Source: JBIQLO01 sp044464175
GTDB lineage: Bacteria; Planctomycetota; Phycisphaerae; Tepidisphaerales; Tepidisphaeraceae
DNA length: 13,075 nucleotides
Reading direction: 5' to 3'
Assembly: GCA_044464175.1 (NCBI GenBank)
Contig: JBIQLO010000108.1
Location: 1 to 13,075, forward strand
Below, in pieces: positions 1 through 6,391 of the stretch. The number at the start of each line of letters is the position of its first letter. Position 1 is the first letter of the stretch. The notes beneath the pieces were generated by a model. That model worked only from the letters and a program-made list of their open reading frames with translations. It was not told where the DNA came from and did no database searches. The translations under genes were made by a program, and so were the position numbers.

Positions 1-108
1 AAACGCCAGCAGGCCCAGGCCTGCGGGCCTGCGCCATCGCGCGGCAGGCCCGCGGCGCGCGCCATGCGGGGCGGGGGGACAGGTTGTGGCGTGAGCATCC
101 ATTCTCAT
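1..108 (-). CDS. Possible 5' end of fliP, cut by window edge
   Basis: An open minus-strand frame starts at ATG 108..106 (or 102..100) and runs off the left edge after 36 codons. The visible peptide is Arg/Pro-rich and ends in a hydrophobic stretch (RRPAGLGLLAF), which looks like the n-region and beginning of the h-region of a signal peptide. FliP, the flagellar export-gate protein, is made with a cleavable signal peptide and its gene usually follows fliO, so fliP is the expected neighbour. No FliP-specific residues are visible and there is no clear Shine-Dalgarno sequence, so the identification rests on position and the hydrophobic N-terminus only. The start lies 34 bases after the fliO stop. 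Confidence 0.4.
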   Translation of the reverse strand, partial: MRMDAHATTCPPAPHGARRGPAARWRRPAGLGLLAF

Positions 109-126
109 CGCGTATCCCGGTGAAAC

Positions 127-144
127 GACGGCCCGAGGGCCGTC
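127..144 (-). terminator. GC-rich hairpin at fliO stop codon
   Basis: A perfect 8-bp inverted repeat (GACGGCCC / GGGCCGTC, 2 bases between) overlaps the fliO stop codon. On the minus strand it is followed only by GTTTCA, so the T-tract is poor. It could be a weak or attenuating terminator, or an mRNA-stabilising hairpin between fliO and the presumed fliP. If it terminates efficiently, the gene to the left would need its own promoter. Confidence 0.4.
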
Positions 145-823
145 AGCGAAATTGTCGTGCCATGCCGCGAACCTTTTCCATCAGGGTGTTCAACTCCGCC
201 CGCACCTGGGCGGGCGACTGCTCTCCGGCCGCCGCCGGGGGGGCGGGGGCTTCGGTCTCGTCAAAGGCCGACTCCGCGCGGTGGAACATCGAAGCGAAGC
301 GGTTGGTTCCCGGCTCCTTGTCGCGCTTGAGCTGTCCCAGAAGCTCGGCCACCTCGTCCGCGTCGGTGATCTCGCTCAGGGGCGTCATCTGGCCGGCGCT
401 GTTGGCCACGACCACCAGCCGGCGCCCGACGCGGACGAGCATCAGCTGCTGGCGCGGGGCGACGGGAGCGCGGGCGATGACCTGCATCAGTCCATTGGAG
501 CCCGGGCTGCCCTGGCCTGTAAACAGTTTGGCGCCGCCCCACCGCAGAAAGAGGATCAGGCCGACCACCGCCACCAGCGACAGCGCGACGCGGGTGAAGC
601 CGAGGCCTTCTTCCGGCGCGGCGGCGGGGGCGCTGTTCTGCTGCGCCGGCTGACTGCGGACCAGCGGGCGCTGCTCCAGCGGCGGAGCGGCGGCCGGTGC
701 GGCGGCGAAGGCGGGAAGGCAGAAGAGGAGAACCATCGCGATGGCAAAAGGAAAATGGAAAATGGAAAATGGGCGAGGCCCTCCTCCCTTTTCCTTTTTC
801 CATTTGCCGTTTGCCATTTTCAT
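143..823 (-). CDS. fliO: Flagellar biosynthetic protein FliO
   Basis: FliO is a small bitopic membrane protein that assists assembly of the FliP ring in the flagellar type III export gate. The 226-residue product has a hydrophobic signal-like segment at about 30-42 and a Pro/Ala-rich linker. A transmembrane helix follows at about 75-93, then a basic cytoplasmic FliO domain at about 110-165 (LMLVRVGRRLVVVA core), then an Ala/Pro-rich tail. The start at 823 is supported by the ATGA overlap with the fliN stop and by a strong AAGGAGGAGGGG sequence just upstream. Residues 3-28 (Lys/Trp-rich, then FSIFHFPFA) are encoded by a palindromic repeat and are not typical of FliO. A start at Met30 (736) would give a 197-residue protein with a plain signal peptide, but that ATG has no ribosome-binding site. 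Confidence 0.85.
   Translation of the reverse strand: MKMANGKWKKEKGGGPRPFSIFHFPFAIAMVLLFCLPAFAAAPAAAPPLEQRPLVRSQPAQQNSAPAAAPEEGLGFTRVALSLVAVVGLILFLRWGGAKLFTGQGSPGSNGLMQVIARAPVAPRQQLMLVRVGRRLVVVANSAGQMTPLSEITDADEVAELLGQLKRDKEPGTNRFASMFHRAESAFDETEAPAPPAAAGEQSPAQVRAELNTLMEKVRGMARQFR
741..817. repeat. 77-bp palindromic ATGGAAAATGG-type repeat inside fliO
   Basis: Two arms of about 35 bp form an imperfect inverted repeat with a loop of about 7 bases. Both arms start with ATGGCAAA and continue as runs of AAATGGAAAA-type units; by eye about five positions differ. Because it is a palindrome, either strand encodes a similar peptide (NGKWK... then FSIFHFPF...). Dispersed repeats of this type are, to my recollection, common between genes in planctomycete genomes. 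Here the repeat lies within the translated 5' end of fliO, directly after ATG-AAA. Confidence 0.8.
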
Positions 824-1416
824 GTCCCCTCCTCCTTGACACCGGCAACGATTTCATTGATGCGGACGCAGAAGTTGTCATTGAGGACCAGCACCTCCCC
901 GCGAGCCACGAGCCGGTCGTTAACGAAGACATCCACCGGGTCGCCGGCGAGCTTGTCGAGTTCCACAACGGAGCCCTCGGCCAGCTTCAGCACATCCTCC
1001 ACGAGCATGCGCGAGCGGCCCAGCTCGATTTTGACGTTGAGATCGACATCGCGGAGCAGGTCGATGCTGGAGACCTGGGCGTCGCGCATCGCCTGCTGAA
1101 AATCGGGCAGGTTGAAGGCGCCGGCGTCGGGGGGAAGGGCCGCGCCCACGGCCGACGGCTCCTCAAAGCTGGCGGCCTTGAGCAATTCGTCAATGGACGC
1201 CTGATCCTCCGCGGATGCCTGGTCCTCCGCTGCGGCATCGGCCTGGCCGGTGGACGCATCGGGCTCGCCGGAAACGGCATCGGGCTCACCAGCGGTGGCT
1301 CCGGGCTCTACGGCATCGGGGGTGGCGGGTTCGGCGATGGCCGCGGGCGATTGCTCCTGCGGCGCGGCCTCGGCCCCATCGGGTGCGTTGTTTTGCGGTT
1401 CCTGCGGTTCGGACAT
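820..1416 (-). CDS. fliN: Flagellar motor switch protein FliN
   Basis: FliN forms the lower part of the C-ring (switch complex) at the cytoplasmic base of the flagellum. The C-terminal part, about residues 116-190, is a typical SpoA/FliN domain (SIDLLRDVDLNVKIELGRSR, then VELDKLAGDPVDVFVNDRLV, then VRINEIV). The first 105 residues are a long acidic, Ala/Pro-rich low-complexity region with repeated GEPDA and AEDQAS units. It contains an IDELLKAA stretch that recalls the N-terminal IDALL motif of FliM/FliY. At 198 residues the protein is longer than enteric FliN because of this extension. AAGGATGG lies a short distance upstream of the ATG. The stop overlaps the fliO start, so the two are probably translationally coupled. 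fliM is not adjacent. Confidence 0.9.
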   Translation of the reverse strand: MSEPQEPQNNAPDGAEAAPQEQSPAAIAEPATPDAVEPGATAGEPDAVSGEPDASTGQADAAAEDQASAEDQASIDELLKAASFEEPSAVGAALPPDAGAFNLPDFQQAMRDAQVSSIDLLRDVDLNVKIELGRSRMLVEDVLKLAEGSVVELDKLAGDPVDVFVNDRLVARGEVLVLNDNFCVRINEIVAGVKEEGT

Positions 1417-1445
1417 GGCTCACCATCCTTGGCGCCCCTTGACCC

Positions 1446-1462
1446 GGCGGCATCCTGCCGCC
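1446..1462 (-). other. Perfect hairpin in the fliL-fliN gap
   Basis: GGCGGCA and TGCCGCC form a 7-bp stem around a TCC loop in the 70-base gap between the fliL stop and the fliN start. No T-tract follows on the minus strand, so a classical terminator is unlikely. It may be an mRNA processing or stability element that sets the FliL:FliN ratio, or the scar of a lost segment where fliM normally lies. Its role is unknown. Confidence 0.35.
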
Positions 1463-1486
1463 CATGCACCGCCGTTGCCGGCAGCG

Positions 1487-2077
1487 CTAAAAATCGGTCC
1501 GGAACGGGATGAAGCGCGAGATCAGAATTTCCTGAATTCGGCCTTCGCCGATGATCAATTCCATCTGATGCTTCACCTGCCGGCGGAGGGTTTCCATGCC
1601 TGGCTCCGATCCACCGGCCAGCTTGTCCGGATCACTTTGGGCTATGATCGTACGAATCCGGTCCTGAATCAAGGCCTCGTGGTCGGCAATCGTCTGTTTG
1701 ACCTCCTGCTCGAACTTCCCCTTGGTCAGAATCGACATGCTGACATCATAGAGAAAGGTTCGTCCGCTCTGCTTGTTCTGGGCGCGAAATTCGACCAGCT
1801 TGACCTCGACATTGCGGTTTTTGTCCGGCGCGGCGGCGGCTTCGCCGTGAGTCCCTTCAGCCGGGGCAACCAATTCCGCCCCAGAAGCGGGCGCGGGTCC
1901 GGAGCCGCGCAGCAGGTAGACGCCGGCAATCAGAACGATCCCTTCCAGGAGCATCGCCCCGCCCACCAGAAACGGGGTTTTGGAAAGAAGCCCTTCCTTT
2001 TTACCGCCTGATTTCTCGGGCTGGGCCGGCGCGGGCGCTTGTGGCGGCGCGGCCTCCTTTTTCTCTTTCTCCGCCAT
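1487..2077 (-). CDS. fliL: Flagellar basal body-associated protein FliL
   Basis: FliL is a single-pass inner-membrane protein around the flagellar stator that supports motor torque. The 196-residue product has a charged N-terminus (MAEKEKKEAA), a Pro/Ala stretch and a transmembrane helix at about 37-57. A periplasmic linker leads into a FliL domain at about 88-196, which ends in the characteristic ILISRFIPFRTDF-like tail. The length fits the family. The start is supported by GGAGGAG seven bases upstream of the ATG. It is the first flagellar gene of the visible minus-strand run; the next gene downstream is fliN rather than the usual fliM. Confidence 0.92.
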   Translation of the reverse strand: MAEKEKKEAAPPQAPAPAQPEKSGGKKEGLLSKTPFLVGGAMLLEGIVLIAGVYLLRGSGPAPASGAELVAPAEGTHGEAAAAPDKNRNVEVKLVEFRAQNKQSGRTFLYDVSMSILTKGKFEQEVKQTIADHEALIQDRIRTIIAQSDPDKLAGGSEPGMETLRRQVKHQMELIIGEGRIQEILISRFIPFRTDF

Positions 2078-2105
2078 GGCATTCTCCTCCGAAACGAGTA
2101 ATTAA

Positions 2106-2127
2106 CGCAGCGCATCGGGGCGCTGCG
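2106..2127 (-). terminator. Hairpin between hydrolase-like gene and fliL
   Basis: A perfect 8-bp inverted repeat (CGCAGCGC / GCGCTGCG, 6-base loop) lies between the hydrolase stop and the fliL ribosome-binding site. On the minus strand it is followed by TTAATTACT, which is T/A-rich but not a clean T-tract. It could end transcription of the hydrolase-like gene and separate it from the flagellar operon. The inference is weak. Confidence 0.4.
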
Positions 2128-2161
2128 CCCTTGCCTCTATCGGCAGGATGGGGAAGGCGAT

Positions 2162-3163
2162 TCAGCCCGGCCGGTCGGGTTGCAGGCTCGCCTGCAGGAA
2201 CCGGCAGACTTGCGCCGCTGCCCCGGGGACTCCAGGCAGGCCGCCCTGAAGGATCAGGGTGCGAACACCCTCCGGGCGGGAATCGGGCGACGCCAGCGCT
2301 TCGGCATCCACCCGATAAATCGTCTGAAATGTCCAGCGAAAGGCGGTTTGCAGCCAATCGTATTGCAAGGCCGGCGGCAGGATGTAGTGATCCAGCACCT
2401 CGTTAAAGTCGGCAAACGGATTCTGGAGGATCAGGGTGCGGAGGTCCGGATCGCCACGAGCGGCCAGCAGGACGGCATTCGCCCCCGTGCCCAGGCCCAG
2501 GGCGGCAATCCGGTGAGGATCGATAAACGGGCGGCGGCGAAGCATTTCTGCCGCGGCCCGGACATCCAGCGACTCGCGCAGGCCGAAGGTCTGGGGCGAT
2601 GCGCCGCTGCTCCCGCAACCACGAAGGCTCAGGGCCAGGACATTAAATCCGGCCTGGTGCAGAGGGCGGATCAGGGGGAGCATTTGGCGACGGGATTGGG
2701 CGTAATCATGCACAAGAATGACGGCCGGACGCTTTTGGCGCAGCGCCTGATCCCCCTGCTGGACGATCCGCTGGGCGTCCAAAGCGGGAATCAGCCAGGC
2801 ATCGAGGCGGACGCCATCGCTGCTGAGAAACGACACGGGATCGTAATAGATGCCACTGGCCCCGGGGTCAGCGCCGGCGGCGTCGGCGGTGCGCGGATGG
2901 GTCGCGGCGGTGAGGATCGCCACGACGGCGATGGCGGCCAGGGTGAGGCCAACCGTCAGGCGGTAGAGCAATCCGGCGGCGATGCGATACCAGAGGGGGG
3001 CCGGCGGGCCGACGGGCGGACGCATGAACGGACGACGGAGGGCCACGCGTGCCAAAGCCCGGCCCCAGACCGCGGCGCGATGCAGCCATACCCGCCAGCG
3101 GGCCGGCGGCTCTGGCCCTTCGGGGTCCTCAAAGAACGCAGGATTCATGATCGGGCGCTGCAT
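2162..3163 (-). CDS. Membrane-anchored alpha/beta-hydrolase-fold protein, probably catalytically inactive
   Basis: The 333-residue product has a basic cytoplasmic N-terminus, one hydrophobic segment at about 60-88, and then an alpha/beta-hydrolase fold. The fold's landmarks are visible: PAVILVHDYAQSR (146-158, oxyanion-hole strand and loop), FNVLALSLRGCGSSG (173-187), and the nucleophile-elbow strand and turn IAALGLGTGANA (219-230). In the elbow, GxSxG reads G223-L-G-T-G, so glycine replaces the nucleophilic serine. At the usual acid position the strand TLILQGG (302-308) is not followed by Asp, and no histidine occurs after residue 259. The protein is therefore probably a pseudoenzyme or scaffold facing outside the membrane. 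The gene is divergent from a glycosyltransferase gene and upstream of fliL. Start 3163 is chosen because CGGAGC lies upstream; Met6 (3148) is an alternative. Confidence 0.8.
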   Translation of the reverse strand: MQRPIMNPAFFEDPEGPEPPARWRVWLHRAAVWGRALARVALRRPFMRPPVGPPAPLWYRIAAGLLYRLTVGLTLAAIAVVAILTAATHPRTADAAGADPGASGIYYDPVSFLSSDGVRLDAWLIPALDAQRIVQQGDQALRQKRPAVILVHDYAQSRRQMLPLIRPLHQAGFNVLALSLRGCGSSGASPQTFGLRESLDVRAAAEMLRRRPFIDPHRIAALGLGTGANAVLLAARGDPDLRTLILQNPFADFNEVLDHYILPPALQYDWLQTAFRWTFQTIYRVDAEALASPDSRPEGVRTLILQGGLPGVPGAAAQVCRFLQASLQPDRPG

Positions 3164-3291
3164 GATCCAAAGCTCCGGCGACTTTCGCCATCTTTCCCTA
3201 TCTCTTTATCTTCGCCCCATCGGAGATACGATATGAGTCGGCCCGGGGCCAGAAAAATTCCCTGCCGGCTTCTCCAGCCGTCCTAATCCCG

Positions 3292-3314
3292 TATAATCCC
3301 CCGCCCGATACAAT
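3292..3314 (+). promoter_or_regulatory. -10-like elements upstream of glycosyltransferase gene
   Basis: Two -10-like hexamers lie in the 160-base divergent region 3164-3323: TATAAT (3292-3297) and TACAAT (3309-3314). The second ends nine bases before the ATG at 3324, which would put the transcription start near the A of the start codon (a leaderless message). No convincing -35 is visible for either, and nothing else is recognisable in this divergent region. Confidence 0.4.
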
Positions 3315-3323
3315 CGGTAGGAT

Positions 3324-4328
3324 ATGCGCCAGCGATACTGTTTAATCACGCCCGTCCGAGATGAAGCCCAGTATGCGCAGCGCACCCTCGACGCGGTGGC
3401 GCGGCAGACGGTCCGGCCGGCGTTGTGGATTCTGATTGACGACGGGTCCACCGACGCCACGCCCCGGATTCTGGAAGCCTTTGCCCGCCAGCACGATTGG
3501 GTCCGCATCGTCCGGCGGGAAAACCGGGGATATCGGAAGCTGGGGGGCGGGGTCATTGACGCCTTTTACTCCGGTTACGACCAGATCAACCCGCACGACT
3601 TTGACTATATCTGCAAGCTGGACCTGGATTTAGACCTTCCGCCGGACTATTTCCGGCGCCTGATGGAAAAAATGGAGGCCAACCCGCGAATCGGGACGGC
3701 CAGCGGCAAGCCCTGGTTCTTCAAATCGGGGCAGGACCGGGCCGTTTCGTTCCCCATCACCGAGTCCACGGGGCTGATTCGGGAGGTGTGCGGGGATGAA
3801 AATTCGGTGGGGATGGCCAAATTTTACCGGACCGACTGCTTTGAGGAGATCGGCGGCTTCGTCCGGGAACTGATGTGGGATGGGATCGACGGGCACCGGT
3901 GCCGGATGCTGGGATGGATCGCGGTGAGTTGGAACGATCCGGAATTGCGGTTTCACCATCTGCGCCCGATGGGAACCAGCCATAAAAACTGGTGGACCGG
4001 CCGGGTGCGCCATGGGGCGGGGCAATATTTCATGGGAACCCATCCGATGTACCTGCTGGCCAGCGCCATCTTTCGGCTGGCGCAGCCGCCGGTGGTGCTG
4101 GGGTCGGTGGCGATGGTGTGGGGGTATCTCAAATCGGCCCTTCAGCGCCGACCCCGCTATGGGGATGCCGCATTCCGCCGGTTCCTGCGCCACTATCAAT
4201 GGATCTGCCTGCTTCATGGGAAAAAATCGGCCACTGAGCAATTGAATCGAGAGCAGACGACCCAATGGACCGAGCGGCATGAGGGGCTGATTGCGCCGGA
4301 ACTTCACATACAAGGCTCGGCCTCCTGA
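3324..4328 (+). CDS. Family 2 glycosyltransferase
   Basis: This is an inverting GT-A-fold glycosyltransferase that transfers a sugar from a nucleotide donor; acceptor and sugar cannot be read from the sequence. The 334-residue product starts with the first beta strand (YCLITPVRDE) and has the donor-binding DDGSTD motif at 39-44. A DXD-like stretch KLDLDLDLP lies at about 98-106, and a WDGIDGHR segment at 185-192 lies where the catalytic-base region is expected. A hydrophobic segment at about 242-268 probably holds it at the inner membrane. GGTAGGAT directly abuts the ATG and is too close for a normal Shine-Dalgarno. It lies upstream of ispH and the rhamnose cluster on the same strand, so a role in surface polysaccharide is plausible. 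Confidence 0.88.
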   Translation: MRQRYCLITPVRDEAQYAQRTLDAVARQTVRPALWILIDDGSTDATPRILEAFARQHDWVRIVRRENRGYRKLGGGVIDAFYSGYDQINPHDFDYICKLDLDLDLPPDYFRRLMEKMEANPRIGTASGKPWFFKSGQDRAVSFPITESTGLIREVCGDENSVGMAKFYRTDCFEEIGGFVRELMWDGIDGHRCRMLGWIAVSWNDPELRFHHLRPMGTSHKNWWTGRVRHGAGQYFMGTHPMYLLASAIFRLAQPPVVLGSVAMVWGYLKSALQRRPRYGDAAFRRFLRHYQWICLLHGKKSATEQLNREQTTQWTERHEGLIAPELHIQGSAS

Positions 4329-4359
4329 GCGGTCTCTGTCTCTGATGCGCAGATTGGGA

Positions 4360-4365
4360 TAAGAT
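4360..4365 (+). promoter_or_regulatory. -10-like TAAGAT next to start codon
   Basis: TAAGAT ends eight bases before the ATG at 4374, and there is no Shine-Dalgarno sequence between them. This fits a TANNNT -10 element driving a leaderless transcript. No clear -35 is seen. Confidence 0.35.
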
Positions 4366-4373
4366 CGGCCTCC

Positions 4374-5312
4374 ATGTCCGACCCCCCGCCCCTGCCGCCG
4401 GCCCCCTCCGCCAGACTGGCCTATGCCACCCCCCTGCCGCCGTCGCGCCCGGGCCTGGTGACGGCGATCGGCATCCTCAGCCTTTGCATCGGGGCTCTGT
4501 CGCTGCTGGGCAATTGCGTCTGGATGACGGAATTCACGATTGTCTATGGCATGATGCGGGGCGCAAGCGTGGCCGCGGCCATGCAGGCATCCTCCCCGCC
4601 AACGGCATTTCCGGCGACACAAACCTCGCCGACGACCCAAGCTGCGGCCGCCACCCAACCTTCATCGCTCACTCCCGCCCAGGTGAATGCGGTCCTCACA
4701 AGGGTCAACGCGCTGGCGGGCAAAGGAATGAACCCGCGGCAGATCAATGCGTTACGGACCGCCCTGCAGGCCGGTGGGCAACAGATCATTCGGCCGGGGG
4801 GTAACGTTCCAGCGGCGGTTGCGCAAGTGGATCGGACATCGGTCGATTCACAGGGATCGGTCCATGTCCGGACGTCGACGGCCTCGATCATGCTCGATCC
4901 CTCCGGCGGTATCTCCACAACCGTCGTCTCCTTTCAGGGACCGATCCCGGCGTTGGCCAGCGCGTTCGACGGCTCGCATTTTCTGCCGGAAATCGCCATC
5001 TCCTTCCTTGGGACCGGGTTGGCCATCTATCTGCTGGTCATCGGCATTCTGACGCTGCGCGGCAGCCGGCTGGGCGGGCGGCTGCACCGGATTTACGCCT
5101 GGGTCAAGATCGTACTGGCGCTGCTCGGGGGGGCCACGCTCTTTTCCCTGGTCACCCACCTCACCGGGGCGACGGCATCCAACCTATTTGCCGGGCCGGC
5201 CTTCCTGGCTGGCGTCATCTCCGCCTTCATCGGGCTGCTGTACCCCATCGGGCTGTTGATCGCCCTGCGGTCCCGGACGTTGCGGGCGTATTACTACGGA
5301 AAGCCGGCCTGA
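4374..5312 (+). CDS. Hypothetical four-helix membrane protein
   Basis: I do not recognise a family. The 312-residue product has a Pro-rich cytoplasmic-looking N-terminus (1-26) and four hydrophobic segments at about 27-50, 205-228, 241-262 and 272-298. Between the first and second lies a region of about 150 residues with an Ala/Thr/Gln/Pro-rich linker (72-100). Next come a possible helical part (PAQVNAVLTRVNALAGKGMN) and a stretch with alternating polar and hydrophobic residues (SQGSVHVRTSTASIMLDPSG) that could form beta structure. It lies 45 bases after the glycosyltransferase gene and 77 bases before ispH, on the same strand. No ribosome-binding site is visible and a -10-like hexamer lies just upstream, so the message may be leaderless. 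Confidence 0.8.
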   Translation: MSDPPPLPPAPSARLAYATPLPPSRPGLVTAIGILSLCIGALSLLGNCVWMTEFTIVYGMMRGASVAAAMQASSPPTAFPATQTSPTTQAAAATQPSSLTPAQVNAVLTRVNALAGKGMNPRQINALRTALQAGGQQIIRPGGNVPAAVAQVDRTSVDSQGSVHVRTSTASIMLDPSGGISTTVVSFQGPIPALASAFDGSHFLPEIAISFLGTGLAIYLLVIGILTLRGSRLGGRLHRIYAWVKIVLALLGGATLFSLVTHLTGATASNLFAGPAFLAGVISAFIGLLYPIGLLIALRSRTLRAYYYGKPA

Positions 5313-5373
5313 AGCAGAATGGGCGGCCGCCGAGTTTCCGCAGGGTCGCCTACACTCGCGGGGGCGGCTCGGG

Positions 5374-5379
5374 TATAGT
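5374..5379 (+). promoter_or_regulatory. -10-like TATAGT upstream of ispH
   Basis: GGGTATAGT lies immediately before two in-frame ATGs (5381, 5390). The hexamer ends ten bases before the second ATG, so the expected transcription start falls at or near 5390 and inside any protein starting at 5381. This supports 5390 as the real start and a leaderless message. No strong -35 is visible. Confidence 0.45.
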
Positions 5380-5389
5380 CATGGGCAAG

Positions 5390-6334
5390 ATGGAACTTTT
5401 ACTGGCCAATCCGCGCGGGTTTTGTGCGGGTGTGAACATGGCGATCGATTGCGTGGAGGAGGTCCTCAAAATCAAGGGACCGCCGATCTACGTCTACCAT
5501 GAGATCGTTCACAACCGGCACGTGGTGGAGGATTTCAAACAGCGCGGGGTGACGTTTGTGAACGAGGTGGAGGAAGTGCCGCCGGGATCGGTGCTGGTCT
5601 ACAGCGCCCATGGCGTCTCGCCGGCGGTGCGGGCGGCGGCCCGGCAGCGCGGGTTGATCGAGGTGGATGCCACCTGTCCGCTGGTGACCAAGGTGCATCT
5701 GGAGGTGCTGCGGTTCGCCAAGCAGGGATACACCATCATCTTCATCGGGCACAAGAACCACGATGAGGCCGTGGGTACGGTCGGGGAAGCCCCTGAGGCA
5801 ATCCGGGTGGTGGAGACGGTGGAGGATGTCCAACAGTTGGAGGTGCCGGACCCCCACAAGCTGGCTTATGTGACGCAGACCACCCTGAGCCTCTACGACG
5901 CCCAGCAGATCATCGGGGCGCTCAAAACGCGCTTTCCCGACATCAAGGCGCCGCCCAAGGAAGATATCTGCTATGCCACAACCAATCGCCAGAACGCGGT
6001 AAAGGAGTTATCGCGCGAGGCGGAACTGGTGCTGGTGGTCGGCAGCCGCAACAGCTCCAACTCCCAGCGTCTGGTGGAGACGGCGAAGCAGCGCGGGGCC
6101 GAATCCCACCTCATTGACGATGAATCGGAACTGGACCCGGCCTGGTTTGAAGGGAAAAAGTCGGTGCTGGTGACGGCCGGGGCCTCGGCGCCGGACCACC
6201 TGGTGCGGGCGCTGATCGAACGCATTCAGCGGGAATTCGGCGGCGGGGATGTGGATGTGCGAACACTGGTGGAGGAGGGGGTGGCGTTCGCCATGCCGCG
6301 AAGCGTCAAAAGCCTGGCGGTCCTGCCGGCGTAA
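5390..6334 (+). CDS. ispH: 4-hydroxy-3-methylbut-2-enyl diphosphate reductase (IspH/LytB)
   Basis: IspH carries out the last step of the MEP isoprenoid pathway, reducing HMBPP to IPP and DMAPP with a [4Fe-4S] cluster. All key residues are present. Counted from the ATG at 5390, the cluster ligands are Cys12 (ANPRGFCAG), Cys96 (VDATCPLV) and Cys194 (DICYATTNRQ). Substrate-binding residues are His41, His74 and His124, and the proton-relay residue is Glu126 (NHDE). This numbering matches the E. coli enzyme for Cys12, Cys96, the three His and Glu126, so 5390 is preferred over the upstream ATG at 5381, which adds MGK. The 314-residue length fits the family. There is no Shine-Dalgarno. The gene precedes the rhamnose cluster by about 57 bases. 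Confidence 0.95.
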   Translation: MELLLANPRGFCAGVNMAIDCVEEVLKIKGPPIYVYHEIVHNRHVVEDFKQRGVTFVNEVEEVPPGSVLVYSAHGVSPAVRAAARQRGLIEVDATCPLVTKVHLEVLRFAKQGYTIIFIGHKNHDEAVGTVGEAPEAIRVVETVEDVQQLEVPDPHKLAYVTQTTLSLYDAQQIIGALKTRFPDIKAPPKEDICYATTNRQNAVKELSREAELVLVVGSRNSSNSQRLVETAKQRGAESHLIDDESELDPAWFEGKKSVLVTAGASAPDHLVRALIERIQREFGGGDVDVRTLVEEGVAFAMPRSVKSLAVLPA

Positions 6335-6342
6335 CGTCCTCC

Positions 6343-6356
6343 AAACCCGCGGGTTT
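6343..6356. promoter_or_regulatory. AAACCCGCGGGTTT palindrome between ispH and rfbC
   Basis: This is a perfect 14-bp palindrome followed by one further T, in the 57-base gap after ispH. The possible stem is short and A/T-closed with a minimal loop, so it would be at best a weak terminator. It could also be a regulator binding site ahead of the rhamnose cluster. A second small inverted repeat (CGGCC...GGCCG, 6362-6377) follows just before the rfbC ribosome-binding site. Confidence 0.3.
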
Positions 6357-6391
6357 TATGGCGGCCGGATTTGGCCGATAACAGGAGTGCG

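Noticed and set aside
152..1512. Long plus-strand frames antisense to fliO and fliN
   Set aside because: They are mirror frames caused by high GC at third positions. The minus-strand products have clear FliO and FliN domains and ribosome-binding sites.
2180..3286. 368-codon plus-strand frame opposite the hydrolase-like gene
   Set aside because: The product is Gln/Arg/Gly-rich without recognisable domains, while the minus strand shows a complete alpha/beta-hydrolase fold.
5322..5331. GGCGGCCGCC palindrome after the hypothetical membrane-protein gene as terminator
   Set aside because: No loop-forming spacer and no T-tract; short GC palindromes are expected by chance in this composition.
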